Shown here piece by piece: positions 34,961 through 44,219 of a stretch of DNA of 64,000 nt. The notes under the pieces are model-generated. The model did no database searches, was not told the origin of the DNA, and worked only from the letters and a program-made list of their open reading frames with translations. How positions within the stretch are numbered: the first letter of the stretch is position 1; each line of letters begins with the position of its first letter. This stretch comes from Gautieria morchelliformis (taxonomy: Eukaryota > Basidiomycota > Agaricomycetes > Gomphales > Gomphaceae). Made by a program: the position numbers and the translations under genes. The stretch is taken from NCBI GenBank assembly GCA_015179125.1, contig WHVA01000022.1, positions 124,001-188,000 on the forward strand. Reading direction: 5' to 3'.

Positions 34961-36164
34961 ATGAGCTCTTCAGTCGATTTCTCTAAAATGTCCAGTGCCG
35001 AGATGAAGCAGCACTTTGCTGATATTCTTGCGCAGAAGGAACTGGCCGAGAAGCGCGAGGCCGAGGAAGCCGCGCGGAAAGAGAGGGAGCGGCTGGAGGA
35101 GGAGCGCAAGGAACTGGAGCGTCGGGAGCAGGAACGGAAGGAGAAGGAGGAGCGTGACCGTAAGCGTCGCGAGGAGGAGTCGCGCACCCGTGAAGAACAA
35201 CGGAAACGGGATGCGGCCGAAAAGGCTGCGGAAGAAAAGGCCGTGGCGGAAAAGGCAGGGAAGTTCCGGGTGAGTCGGAAATGTCGTGGGGAGGTTCCGG
35301 TGCTCACAGAGAACTGCCAGAGAGTTGCCGATTCCGAGGGGGAGTTGGAAGCGGAAAGCACGCCGACTCCAGAGGGCAAGGGGAAGCAAAAAGAGAGTGC
35401 TCCCATGCCGAACGTAGTTGAGGAGCGGAAACGGAGGGCGGACGAGTTCCAGCAGGCTCGGAAAGAGAAGCTGGCTCGGATACTGGAGTTGCGAGAGCTG
35501 GGGCCGGAAAATCCTGCGACCCGGAAAAGGAAGACCAGGGACGGTGAGGAGGAGAAGGCTCCTTGCGATACGTGCGAGGTCAAGGGCCTGGAGTGCGTGT
35601 GGTCGGAAAATCCGCGGGAGACGGCCTGCGAACGGTGCTGGGACAAGAAGTGCCGTTGCGTGGTGGATGGGTGTGCCGCGAGGGTGGAGCGGAAACGGCG
35701 CAGGGTTGAGACCGAGGGGCCTGAAACCCCCAAGTCAAAACCGGGACCAAGCGGGAAGAAGGTGGAGGTTTCCGGTGACCGGAACATCGGAGACAGCGGT
35801 GCTGAACCGCTTCAGCATGGCATCTCCGCTGCTAGACATCGCGGAGTCGCTGAGGGGGATCCGGAAAACCCAACGCGGGATCCGGAAACTGCTGACGGAT
35901 ATGGCGGTGGTTCAGGAACAGCAGTTGCTGTCGTTCCAGAACCAGATGACCGTCATGTCGGCGGTCCTGGAGCAGTTCAAGCGCGAGTACCGGTGGCGGA
36001 ACGAGATGGTCCGGGAAAGGATGGAACCGCGGGTGCAGGAGGAGAACGGGGCGGAAACGAGGGAACGGGTAGACACGGAGTTGGCGATCGTCGAGGTAGG
36101 AGGGTCGGAGAAGGATCCGGAAGCGGAAAGGGAGGTCGAGGCGGAGACCATGAGGGAGGAGTAG
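34961..36164 (+). pseudogene. Antisense ORF of Gypsy-3: coiled coil plus Zn(II)2Cys6-like motif
   Basis: The start ATG at 34961 opens a frame on the strand opposite gag-pol, between pol and the 3' LTR. Residues 25-100 are a Lys/Arg/Glu-rich coiled coil. Cysteines at 202, 205, 212, 223, 226 and 233 give C-x2-C-x6-C-x10-C-x2-C-x6-C, the fungal zinc-cluster spacing. Two further Cys (231, 238) and a basic K-R-R-R patch lie close by. Near 35770-35820 the plausible coding register moves by +1. The second register continues MASPLLDIAESL and an amphipathic helical tail to TAG 36162-36164, while the first register reads a Gly-rich tail to 36289. I see no intron with suitable borders that restores the frame, so I call this copy broken or frameshifted. 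A DNA-binding role is inference from the motif. Confidence 0.7.
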
Positions 36165-36313
36165 ATGTCGAAAAAACTGTAGATAATTTCTTGAAGTGTC
36201 GGAAAATAGGATATCGGAAGATTAATCGGTTTTTGATAAATGTCCTGAGAACTGTGAAAGCAATGGTGTCGGAAATGAGGTCGGAATGAGGTCGGAAATG
36301 AGGTCGGAAATGA

Positions 36314-39300
36314 CTAGGGCGCGGAAATGGGGCCAGGCTTGTCAGGATATGACTTGTGGAAATCAGAGACGAGGTCAGAGGCGTGGTCAAGTTCCGTGGC
36401 GGAAATCCACGAAGTCTCTTCGTCAGTGTTTTCATAGCCTGCCCACTTGACTAGGTACTGGAGTTGGCAGCGGTATCTTCTGTCGAGCTTGGAGTTGAGA
36501 ATTTCCGAAATCTCATATTCCGGTTCTCCGTCGATGACGACTGGCGGAGGCGGAGGTTGTTCTCGATTCGGAATTGTATTCGGAACTGCTGGCTCAAGCA
36601 TAGAGACATGGAATACCGGATGTACTGCGCGCATATTGTCAGGAAGTCTGAGGGTGAAAGAACGACTGCCGGCCTTAGCGATGATCTCGTAAGGACCGAG
36701 GTATTTCTCAGAGAGCTTCTTCGAGGGGCGAGTGGTGCGGAAGTTTTCCGCTTTGACAAAGGCTTTGTCGCCTATCTCGAATGCCGGTTGCGGAAGGCGT
36801 TTCCGATCGGCGGAAGTTTGGTATCTCTTCTGGGCAGCTGTAATGTTCTCTCGGAGGTGCTGGTGAAGGTCGTCAAGTTCCACAACGAAATCTCGGGCTC
36901 TTGCAGAGGCGAGGTCGCGTTCAGGGTGGATGGCGAGATTCGGGTGGTAGCCCTTGTTGGCGTAAAAGGGTGAAATTCCGGTGGTAGCGGAAGGCGCATT
37001 GTTGTAGGCAAATTCCGCGAGTGGAAGAAGGTCGGACCAATTGCTATGTTGGTAGTTGCAATAGACGCGGAGATACTGCTCAAGGGTCTGATTAGTACGT
37101 TCCGTCTGTCCGTCTCCTTCGGGGTGATAACCGGAGGTGAAGTGGAGTTTCATGTCGAGAGCCTTGCCGAGTGTGCGGAAAAAGGAGGACACAAATTCGG
37201 ATCCACGGTCGGAAGTGACATGGGAAGGTATTCCGTGCTTGGAAAAGACGTGGAGCACAAAGAGCTGTGCGAGCTGGGCGGAAGTTATGGTGTCGTAGGT
37301 CGGAATAAAGATGGACTGCTTTGTGAGGCGGTCAACGATCACTAGAATGGTATCATAGCCGGATGACTTAGGAAGTTTCTCAATGAAATCCATGGATATT
37401 GAATTCCACGGTTGTTCCGGGATCGGAAGTTGCTTCAGGAGGCCGTAGGGTTTGTGACGTTGAGGCTTGGCTCGCATACAGGTGGTGCATGACTTGCAGT
37501 AGTCTTGGACCATCGTGCGGAGGAGAGGCCAAGTATAGGTACGTCGGATTATGTCGAGGGTCTTGTTCTGGCCTTGGTGTCCTGAGAGCGGATGATCGTG
37601 GCTTTGCTGGAGCACGCGAAGTCGTAGATCGTTGGTGTCCGGAACGTAAATCCGGGACTTGTACCGGAGAAATCCGTCGGAATCGAGGGACCATCCAGGA
37701 CTGGTGGGGTCATCGAGGTGGGTTGCGGAGGTGGGGTCGGAACGGAGTGCGGAACGGATGTCGGAATGGAGAGACTCGGTGTCCATAATAATTGAGGCGC
37801 GGAGTAGCGGAAACTGCAATGCTGTGGCACGCAGGGACGATGCCAGTTGCTCAGTGGAGAATACTGGGCGGAAATTGTGCGGATTAACGCTGGCATAGTC
37901 GCTACTTCCCTCTTTTGGGTAGACGTCCCAACGTCTAGTGAGCGCGTCGGGTTTTGCTCCGAGCTTTCCGGGGCGGAAACGGATCACCATGTTGAACTGT
38001 GAGAGGTATTCAGACCAGCGGACTTGACGGCGAGTCAAAATCTTAGTGGTTGCAAAATACTCAAGGTTCTTATGATCCGTTACAACGTCGATCGGATAAG
38101 TTGGACCTTCGAGGTAATGTCTCCAGATTTTGAAGGCTTCGAAAATCGCAAGTAGTTCCTTATCGTGGACGTCGTAGTTGAGTTCCGGGGCGGAAAAGGT
38201 GCGGGAATGAAAGGCGATCGGATGAATTTCTCCGTCGTCGGGTGAAATGATGGAAAGAATGGCGGCTAGCGCGTAGTCAGAAGCGTCGGTTTCGAGTACA
38301 AGTTGGGCATCAGGAATCCAGAAACCGAGTATGGGAGCCGTGGTGAAGGCCGATTTGAGAGCTTCAAATGCGGAACGGCATTCCGGTGTGAAATTCCATG
38401 GGGCACCCTTCCTGGTGAGACGCGTGAGCGGAACAGTAATGTCGGAAAAATTATAAATGAAACGCCGGTAAAAGTTGGCGAAGCCAAGGAAAGACTGCAC
38501 ATCCTTAACACGTCGGGGTTCCGGCCATTCTTGAATTGCCTTGACCTTGTCCTCTGCCATGGTAAGACCTGTTGGAGAGAGGATGTAGCCGAGGTATTCG
38601 ACCGTGTCGCGATGCCATTCGCATTTCTCTGCTTTTGCGTAGAGATGGTGTTTGCGTAGGCGGCGGAGTACTTCGCGGACATGTTCCCGATGTTTTTCCG
38701 GTGTGTCAGAATAGATGAGGATGTCGTCAATGTAGACTAGAACGCATACGTCGAGGAGGTCGGAAAATACGTCGTTCATGAATCGCTGAAAAGCGGCGGG
38801 AGCGTTGGTTAGACCAAAAGGCATGACAGTCCACTCAAAGGCACCGTAGCGGGTGCGGAAGGTGGTTTTCCACTCGTCACCTTCCCGGATGCGGACAAGG
38901 TGATAAGCGTGCCGGAGGTCAATTTTGGTGTAGATCTTCGCCCTGCGGGGAGTGTCGAGTAAGTCGGAAATGCGCGGAAGCGGATATTTGTCCTTTTTAG
39001 TGAGGGCATTGAGTCCGCGGAAATCGACGCAGAGGCGGAGAGATCCATCCTTCTTCTTGACGAAGAGGACCGGAGCGCCGTGCGGAGACAGCGAAGGGCG
39101 GATAAAGCCCATGTTGAGATGTTCATCGACGAACTCTCGGAGAGTTAGGAGTTCACTTTGCGAAAGAGAGTAGATCGGTCCAAGGGGCGGAGATGCTCCT
39201 TCTTCCAAATCTATCTTCAAGTCGTAAGGTCGATGTTCAGCAGGTTTGTCGGCTTTGGCCTTATTGAACACGTCCGGGAAGTCACGATATTCTTCCGGAA

Positions 39301-40018
39301 CTGAGCTCATGTCGACCGGAGCGGAAGTCGAGGCGGAACGAGCCTTGACTGAAGCCGAATCGGAGAGGTGAAGCTGGAAGACGGTCGTATCATCTTGCCG
39401 TTGCAATACGCGGAAAGCGGTGGCGGAAACGAGCGCAATTCGAGGGGCTTCGAGGGGCGGAGGTGCTAAAGCGGGACCGGAGTGCGGAACTGAATCCACG
39501 AGCGGAGTTGCAGAAGAGGCCTGAGCCATCTTTGCAGAAGACGTCGGAATAGACGGAAGTTGATCCGGGGTACGGAACTGTATTTGACCCAATGCCCAGT
39601 TAATCGACGGATTATATCGGGTGAGCCAATTGTGTCCTAGTACAACGGAACAGCTAGCATCTAGCGGAGTAACGTAAAACGTAACTTCATGGTTGTCCCC
39701 AGTAGCGAAACGGATAGACAGATCCACAACTTGGGAAATTCCCGTGTTGGAAGACCCGTCGAAAAGGCGGAGCGGAATAGTCGGAATGTTGCGGGTCGGA
39801 AGTTTATGTTTCAAAACAAAGTCGGAATCGAGGAAACAATGAGTCGAACCGGAGTCGACCAATGCTGTAAACGGGGGTGCGGAAATGGTGTCGGAAGTGA
39901 GCGGAACAGAGAGAGAGTCGGAGGACGAAAGAGCGGATGCGTTGAGTTTAACCTCGTTTGTCGCACGAATGGGGTCAACACAGCCCTCAGCTCGTGCGGA
40001 GGCCGGAGGACTGCTGAC
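36314..40018 (-). CDS. pol: Gypsy-3 Pol: protease, RT, RNase H, integrase, chromodomain
   Basis: The polyprotein supplies all enzymes for reverse transcription and integration. From the TTG at 39862 the order is: protease with LVDSGSTHCF; RT with KIDLRHAYH (A), MPFGLTNAPAAFQ (B) and Y-I-D-D at residues 377-380; RNase H with ETDASDYA and TDHKNLEYF; and integrase with H-x-H...C-x2-C, SMDFIEKLP, SDRGSEF and QTERTNQTLEQ. A chromodomain ends the protein, with YEISEILNSK and LVKWAGY. The frame is open without stops for more than 1,180 codons and upstream to 40018 in the -1 register of gag. There is no ATG near the start, which supports expression as a Gag-Pol fusion by frameshifting. Confidence 0.95.
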   Translation of the reverse strand, partial: VSSPPASARAEGCVDPIRATNEVKLNASALSSSDSLSVPLTSDTISAPPFTALVDSGSTHCFLDSDFVLKHKLPTRNIPTIPLRLFDGSSNTGISQVVDLSIRFATGDNHEVTFYVTPLDASCSVVLGHNWLTRYNPSINWALGQIQFRTPDQLPSIPTSSAKMAQASSATPLVDSVPHSGPALAPPPLEAPRIALVSATAFRVLQRQDDTTVFQLHLSDSASVKARSASTSAPVDMSSVPEEYRDFPDVFNKAKADKPAEHRPYDLKIDLEEGASPPLGPIYSLSQSELLTLREFVDEHLNMGFIRPSLSPHGAPVLFVKKKDGSLRLCVDFRGLNALTKKDKYPLPRISDLLDTPRRAKIYTKIDLRHAYHLVRIREGDEWKTTFRTRYGAFEWTVMPFGLTNAPAAFQRFMNDVFSDLLDVCVLVYIDDILIYSDTPEKHREHVREVLRRLRKHHLYAKAEKCEWHRDTVEYLGYILSPTGLTMAEDKVKAIQEWPEPRRVKDVQSFLGFANFYRRFIYNFSDITVPLTRLTRKGAPWNFTPECRSAFEALKSAFTTAPILGFWIPDAQLVLETDASDYALAAILSIISPDDGEIHPIAFHSRTFSAPELNYDVHDKELLAIFEAFKIWRHYLEGPTYPIDVVTDHKNLEYFATTKILTRRQVRWSEYLSQFNMVIRFRPGKLGAKPDALTRRWDVYPKEGSSDYASVNPHNFRPVFSTEQLASSLRATALQFPLLRASIIMDTESLHSDIRSALRSDPTSATHLDDPTSPGWSLDSDGFLRYKSRIYVPDTNDLRLRVLQQSHDHPLSGHQGQNKTLDIIRRTYTWPLLRTMVQDYCKSCTTCMRAKPQRHKPYGLLKQLPIPEQPWNSISMDFIEKLPKSSGYDTILVIVDRLTKQSIFIPTYDTITSAQLAQLFVLHVFSKHGIPSHVTSDRGSEFVSSFFRTLGKALDMKLHFTSGYHPEGDGQTERTNQTLEQYLRVYCNYQHSNWSDLLPLAEFAYNNAPSATTGISPFYANKGYHPNLAIHPERDLASARARDFVVELDDLHQHLRENITAAQKRYQTSADRKRLPQPAFEIGDKAFVKAENFRTTRPSKKLSEKYLGPYEIIAKAGSRSFTLRLPDNMRAVHPVFHVSMLEPAVPNTIPNREQPPPPPVVIDGEPEYEISEILNSKLDRRYRCQLQYLVKWAGYENTDEETSWISATELDHASDLVSDFHKSYPDKPGPISAP

Positions 40019-40027
40019 TATTTTTTT
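40018..40027 (-). other. Candidate -1 ribosomal frameshift site at the gag-pol junction
   Basis: On the minus strand gag ends TCA AAA AAA TAG: seven A residues (40027-40021) directly before the stop, in the phase A-AAA-AAA. Slipping back one base gives ATA GTC and enters the pol frame, which is open here and lacks an ATG. This is the canonical X-XXY-YYZ layout. Whether slippage occurs is not shown by sequence alone. Confidence 0.7.
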
Positions 40028-41420
40028 GAATCCGCAGCGGGAACCGCTTCGGATTTCTCTTCCGTCTTTGCTGCGCGGCCCTTGGCCTTAGCAGCGGAGG
40101 CGGAAGCGCGAGTGCAGTCGCGAGCGACGTGACCTCCTTTGCCGCAGAAGAGGCAAAGGTTGTTGTCCATGCGACGCTGGCGTTCTACAGGGGTTAGTTT
40201 TCCGTCCTTCCCAAGTTTGTCGGAAAGATCCGGGGTACTCTTCCGGGCGTTGGTGTTAGAACCAGAGGCCTGGTTGTTCCGAGGGGTGTTGTTGTTGTTC
40301 CGGTTGCCGGAGTTGGATCCGGAACTGTTGTTGTTGTTGTTTCCGGAGTTGGTGTTTCCGGAATTGGTCTTCTTCTTGTCTTTATCAGACTTCTTGTCGG
40401 AAGACTTGTCGTTCTTGCTCTGGGCGGAAGTTTCACGAGCAATCTCGGAGTGTCTTTCCCAGTAGCGCGAATCGATGGATTGGGCGAGGTTGCGGAGGTC
40501 GGTAAGGGTGGCGGGTTTTCCGACGCGGGCAATTTCATCCTTGATGCGGGATGGCAAGCCCATGTAAAACTGGCGTCGGAGTGCGGCTTCTCCCCATTGG
40601 ACTCGAGGAGCGAGCTGCTGAAACGTGACGATATATTTAGCTATCTTATGAGTGTCTTTCATGCGAAGCTTATCGAGTTCGTTTTCCGCATCGGCTTCCA
40701 TATCAAATGGTCCGAAGTTGCTGCGGAGTTCGGAAATGAAATTGGGGTAATCGTCGGCCCAGTCGACGAGAGCGAACGGATCCATGAGGGCGGGTTCGAA
40801 ATAGTCGAGCGCCGTGCCTCGGAGATAGGAAAGGGCATAATTGACCTTTCGTTCGTCGTCGGGAAAGGCGTCGGGACGATCACGGAAATTGAGTTGAAGC
40901 TGAACCAGAAATGGCTGGAGCTTCTTGGGGTCGGAACCGTCGAACTGATCTGGTTCGCGGACCTTTGTCTTGGGGCGTGGTGGTGCTTGGGCCGGGCGCT
41001 GGAGTTGTCCGGCTAGCATGGCGATGGCTTGTGCAAGATCCGGAACTGGCGCGGGCGGAACTGGGTTGGCGGGAATCTGAGGTGGAATTGGAGGTGGAGG
41101 ACCGCCATGGGGGCCGCCTGGAGGGCCGCCTGGAGGTGGTCCTGGTGGAGGTGGTGGTGGTGGGCTGGGCGTCGGAATGACGCTGCTGTTTGTTCGCCGC
41201 TGCTACTCGTTGAATTCCCGTCGTAGTCGGGATTTTCGTCGGGATTAGCGTCGGGAACTTCTTCGAATCGTTGCGGAAAAGCATCGGAAAGCTCATCGTC
41301 GGCACGAGAGCTGCTGGAGGGTTCCGCGTGCCTTGGTGCTGCGGATCTAAGACTGCCAAAATAAGAGAGAGCTTCGACAGCTCCTGCTCGAGCTGAAGTA
41401 GCTGTGGTACGAGGAGGCAT
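40018..41420 (-). CDS. gag: Gypsy-3 Gag, with a register change near 41190
   Basis: Gag starts at ATG 41420 (MPPRTTATSARAG), 33 bases inside the LTR. The first ~75 codons are in one frame; the rest, from a proline/glycine-rich linker through the capsid to the stop at 40018, is in the -1 register. The capsid part has a DQFDGSDPKKLQPFLVQLQL segment typical of Gypsy Gag. A long Asn/Ser-rich stretch and one CCHC knuckle, C-L-F-C-G-K-G-G-H-x4-C, follow. No slippery heptamer is visible at the first change, so I read it as a one-base indel in this copy. The first ATG of the second frame is only at 41019. Confidence 0.85.
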
Positions 41421-41453
41421 AGTGATAGTTATCGGGTGGGAATCAGATAATAC

Positions 41454-42135
41454 TGTTACGTATCGAGATTTCCACTAAGTCGGAACTGGAAAGGACAGCG
41501 GCTTCAACTTATAGGTTGCGCCCCCAATGAACTATCGTCCTAGGTATTTCGGAAATGAGTCGGAAGTTGGAAAGTACTGAGCCAAAGGTTTGGTCGGAAC
41601 TTGAGGCGGAACTGAGGCGGAAAGCGGAAGACGGAGAGACTGAGATCTTGCTAGACTCGCTGTGCTAAGAACAGGAGATGGAGCGAAGGAAATCAAGTAT
41701 CGAAGGTGATTATCTGATTGCAGAATAACAGACATACATGAGGGGGTTTTTATACAAAGCGCAGAGCAACAAGTAATGGTGTTGTACTAAGCAAATTCCG
41801 GAGGAAGCGGAAGTCGAGTACAATGTGTGGGAACTAACTAATTGGGAACAATGGGACTACAAGGGGGGTTCAGGGTAAGGTAGAACAATGGCAAAGAACA
41901 AGGGGTCGGGAAAACATATCTGACAACGAACTACAAGGGTGACCGGATATATGGTTTTGATGGATGGCGAGGTGGGTCCGGTGGGTCCGAGTAATAGAGT
42001 CGAAAGAACAAGGGAAATGTACAAGGGGCGGAATGTCGGAAATGTCGGAGGGGCGGAACGTTGTGCGGAACTATTGGAGGGGCGGAAGGAGTGGCGGAAC
42101 TGAGGGTCGGAAGTCGGAAATGAACGGTCGTAACA
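41454..42135 (-). repeat. Gypsy-3 5' LTR
   Basis: 682 bp and, by eye, identical to the 3' LTR except for one A/G difference. On the minus strand it drives gag, whose ATG lies 33 bases downstream. The primer-binding sequence just inside, beginning GTATTATCTGATTCC, is not one I can match to a tRNA from memory. Confidence 0.95.
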
Positions 42136-43195
42136 AGATGTATATATACCTTAGCTCATCTATATTTCATAAAATATATCACAATTGAGGCAGTTGCCAA
42201 CACCTGTAAGGCATGCTTAATCCTAGCCCCAAAGTTCTTTCTCACAGTCTGCTGCTCCCCCAGGAAAGGGTGTATACCCCATTGTCTAGACATCAATAGT
42301 TACATATCTTTGTACTATACATGCATATTATTTTAAACATACCTTCTAATCAGATCTATCAACCATATATAATAATATAGTACAGGTATTGTCCATACTT
42401 GCTTCTATATTCTGTGATTGTACATCTAACATGTTTCATATATACTTCTAACGTGTACTCATATAGTCCATACTCGCCTCTACATTCTATCATCATACAT
42501 GTAACAAGCGTCATGTATACTTTTAATATATAGTCTTCCACATCCTCTCTGAAATTGCTCTGTTATATCAATACACACCATGCTTTAGCACATACAACCA
42601 TATTTTTAAAATATCAGAACATTCAAAAAAATTTAGGATATCCACAATATACAAGTTGCTCAAAATGATGGACTATGAATTTGGTTAGGGTTGATATTTT
42701 AAAAGATATCTAATATATCCTAGAAGAATGTACATTGTTGTCAATGTGAACATCCTCCATTCACATGTATATTCTCCAGTTCAATTATCATACGTCGTCC
42801 ATCTTGTGCAAACTTGACCTCGGGGTGATCATCGTCTTGAGCCTTCTCCTGGAGATTTCTATCTTTGACCAGAAGAGGACTTAGGCACCACTGGTGAGTT
42901 CTCATACTTCACCTTACCTACCTTAGCCTTCGAACTATTTTCTGTGCTGACGGCGAAGGGATTGTCACTACTTAGACAACCCTTCCATGACACCTTGCAC
43001 GTCCCATCGTCTAGTGACACAGGCTATTTCGCTATGACTGTAGATAAGGCGAGCTCCGCTCGTGCAGCCCTCTTATCTTGTGAACATTTATTGGTTCACT
43101 TATTCGCCGAACGGCGTACTTATTCGCACAAGTCATTTGGGCATTCGCTGTGTTCACTAATACACGTTATTAACGCCTAAAAACCAATCTTGACA

Positions 43196-44030
43196 GGTGT
43201 CCCCTGACAACCTGCTCCACCACCTCCGGCACAGCAAGCTCCTGCCCCTCCCGGTGGGCCTGCACCACCGCCACCACTACCTGGAGGACCACCTGGGTGA
43301 CCTCTAGCTGGACCCCCTGGTGGCCCACCATTTCCTTATCCCAGAGCACCTCCGATTGGGTTTCCCAGACCTCCCAGGCCCCCCAGACCTCCTGGCCACC
43401 CTGCACCATTTCCTGGTGGGTGACCTTGGCCCCAACCCAGATTCCCTTGGAATCCATACTTTGCTTATCCTTTCACCTACCCTCAGGCCATCCCCGAAGG
43501 TGACTCAGATGCTGTGAAACCTGACAAATTCACAGGAAAAAACCATGACTCCTTCGAACGTTCATCACCAGTTGTATCATGGTCTTTGACAACAAGCTGT
43601 GAAAATTCTGGAACAAATGACAGCATGTATCCTATGCAGCCTCCTACCTCAGCGGCATTGCCTTGATCTGGTGGCAACCCTTTCTCACCCTCACTCCCGA
43701 GCCTCCCATTTGGAGCAGTTGGGGAATATTCTGCGATGAATTAAATTGCCTTTTTGGTCAGGCCAACATCATCTAGGTGTCCGAGCGAGCCATTTGAAAG
43801 CTCAAGAGGCTCAACACCCACCATGTCAATAGCCACATGACCAATTATCTTTTAGGCATAGATGTCATAGACTGGGTGTGAGCAGCCAGGCGTTTCTGGT
43901 GGTTTGAATGTCCCAGATACCTGAGGTGATCTCATTGACTTTGCTATAGATATTCATCATCAAATGGCTGTCTGCTGTCGGGGCCATCAGCTTGAGCGCA
44001 TGGTCAACAAAGGAGTACGTACAATTGGTC
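43196..44030 (+). pseudogene. gag: Decayed Gypsy gag fragment
   Basis: In one frame a Pro/Gly/Ala-rich segment (about 43200-43440) leads to a capsid-like part with KPDKFTGKNHDSFER and, after a frame change, SYLSGIALIWWQPFL and CDELNCLFGQAN. Several TGA codons and indels interrupt it. The order matches the proline-rich linker and capsid of Gypsy Gag. It starts flush with the end of LTR C4 and may be the interior of the D or C family, but I cannot link it. Confidence 0.65.
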
Positions 44031-44069
44031 TAGTGCAAATGATCATTTATCGAAAAATTCCCTCCCTCA

Positions 44070-44219
44070 CAGGCCCGGGCTTTAGCCCAGCTGGGCCCAA
44101 GCCTGGCCCGAGCCCTTGTCCTGGGCCAGGCTTCAATTTTGGGGAGCCCGAGCCCTAAAAATCCTGGCCCTGACCCAGGATTTTGAGCCCGGCCCGAGCC
44201 CGGAGAACACTACCAGAGA
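44070..44219. repeat. GC-rich hAT-type terminal block, left
   Basis: The sequence alternates GGGCTT/AAGCCC and GGGCCGGGCTCGGGC-like words, starting CAGGCCCGGGC and ending next to CCAGAGAGTAGT. The last 12 bases are the exact reverse complement of ACTACTCTCTGG at 52632-52643. Such blocks are common at the ends of fungal hAT elements. The exact ends and an 8-bp target duplication could not be settled. Confidence 0.5.

Larger units (their letters stand above)
34157..42135 (-). mobile_element. Gypsy-3: near-intact 7,979-bp Ty3/Gypsy chromovirus with an antisense ORF
   Basis: Two 682-bp LTRs (34157-34838 and 41454-42135) flank gag and pol on the minus strand plus an extra ORF on the plus strand. 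The target duplication is AGATG (34152-34156 and 42136-42140). A purine tract (AGAAGGGAGATA on the minus strand) abuts the 3' LTR. I see one LTR difference, A at 34333 against G at 41630, which implies a very recent insertion. Pol has no internal stop. The only visible lesions are a register change in gag near 41190 and one in the antisense ORF near 35800. The family also left solo LTRs at 17891 and 25456. Confidence 0.95.
34128..42758. mobile_element. MITE with ATT target duplication, carrying Gypsy-3
   Basis: The left part, 34128-34156, begins GGGGGATG. The right part, 42141-42758, ends CATCCTCC, the reverse complement of GGAGGATG. ATT is duplicated at 34125-34127 and 42759-42761. Without Gypsy-3 the element is about 640 bp, AT-rich and non-coding. 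End structure matches the MITE at 30564-31119, though the interiors look different. Confidence 0.75.
33320..43195 (+). repeat. Family-C LTR, copy C4, split by a MITE that contains Gypsy-3
   Basis: Family-C sequence runs from TGTCATGACG at 33320 to 34127 and resumes at 42759 to end at CTTGACA 43195. The two parts together make one LTR of about 1.25 kb. The outer flanks (CATAT left, GGTGT right) do not match, so C4 no longer has a target duplication. Confidence 0.85.

Noticed and set aside
34951-35787. 278-codon minus-strand Ser/Arg/Phe-rich frame opposite the zinc-cluster ORF
   Set aside because: Composition is the complement of the Lys/Arg/Glu coiled-coil codons on the plus strand, so it is a shadow. 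The plus frame has the motif.
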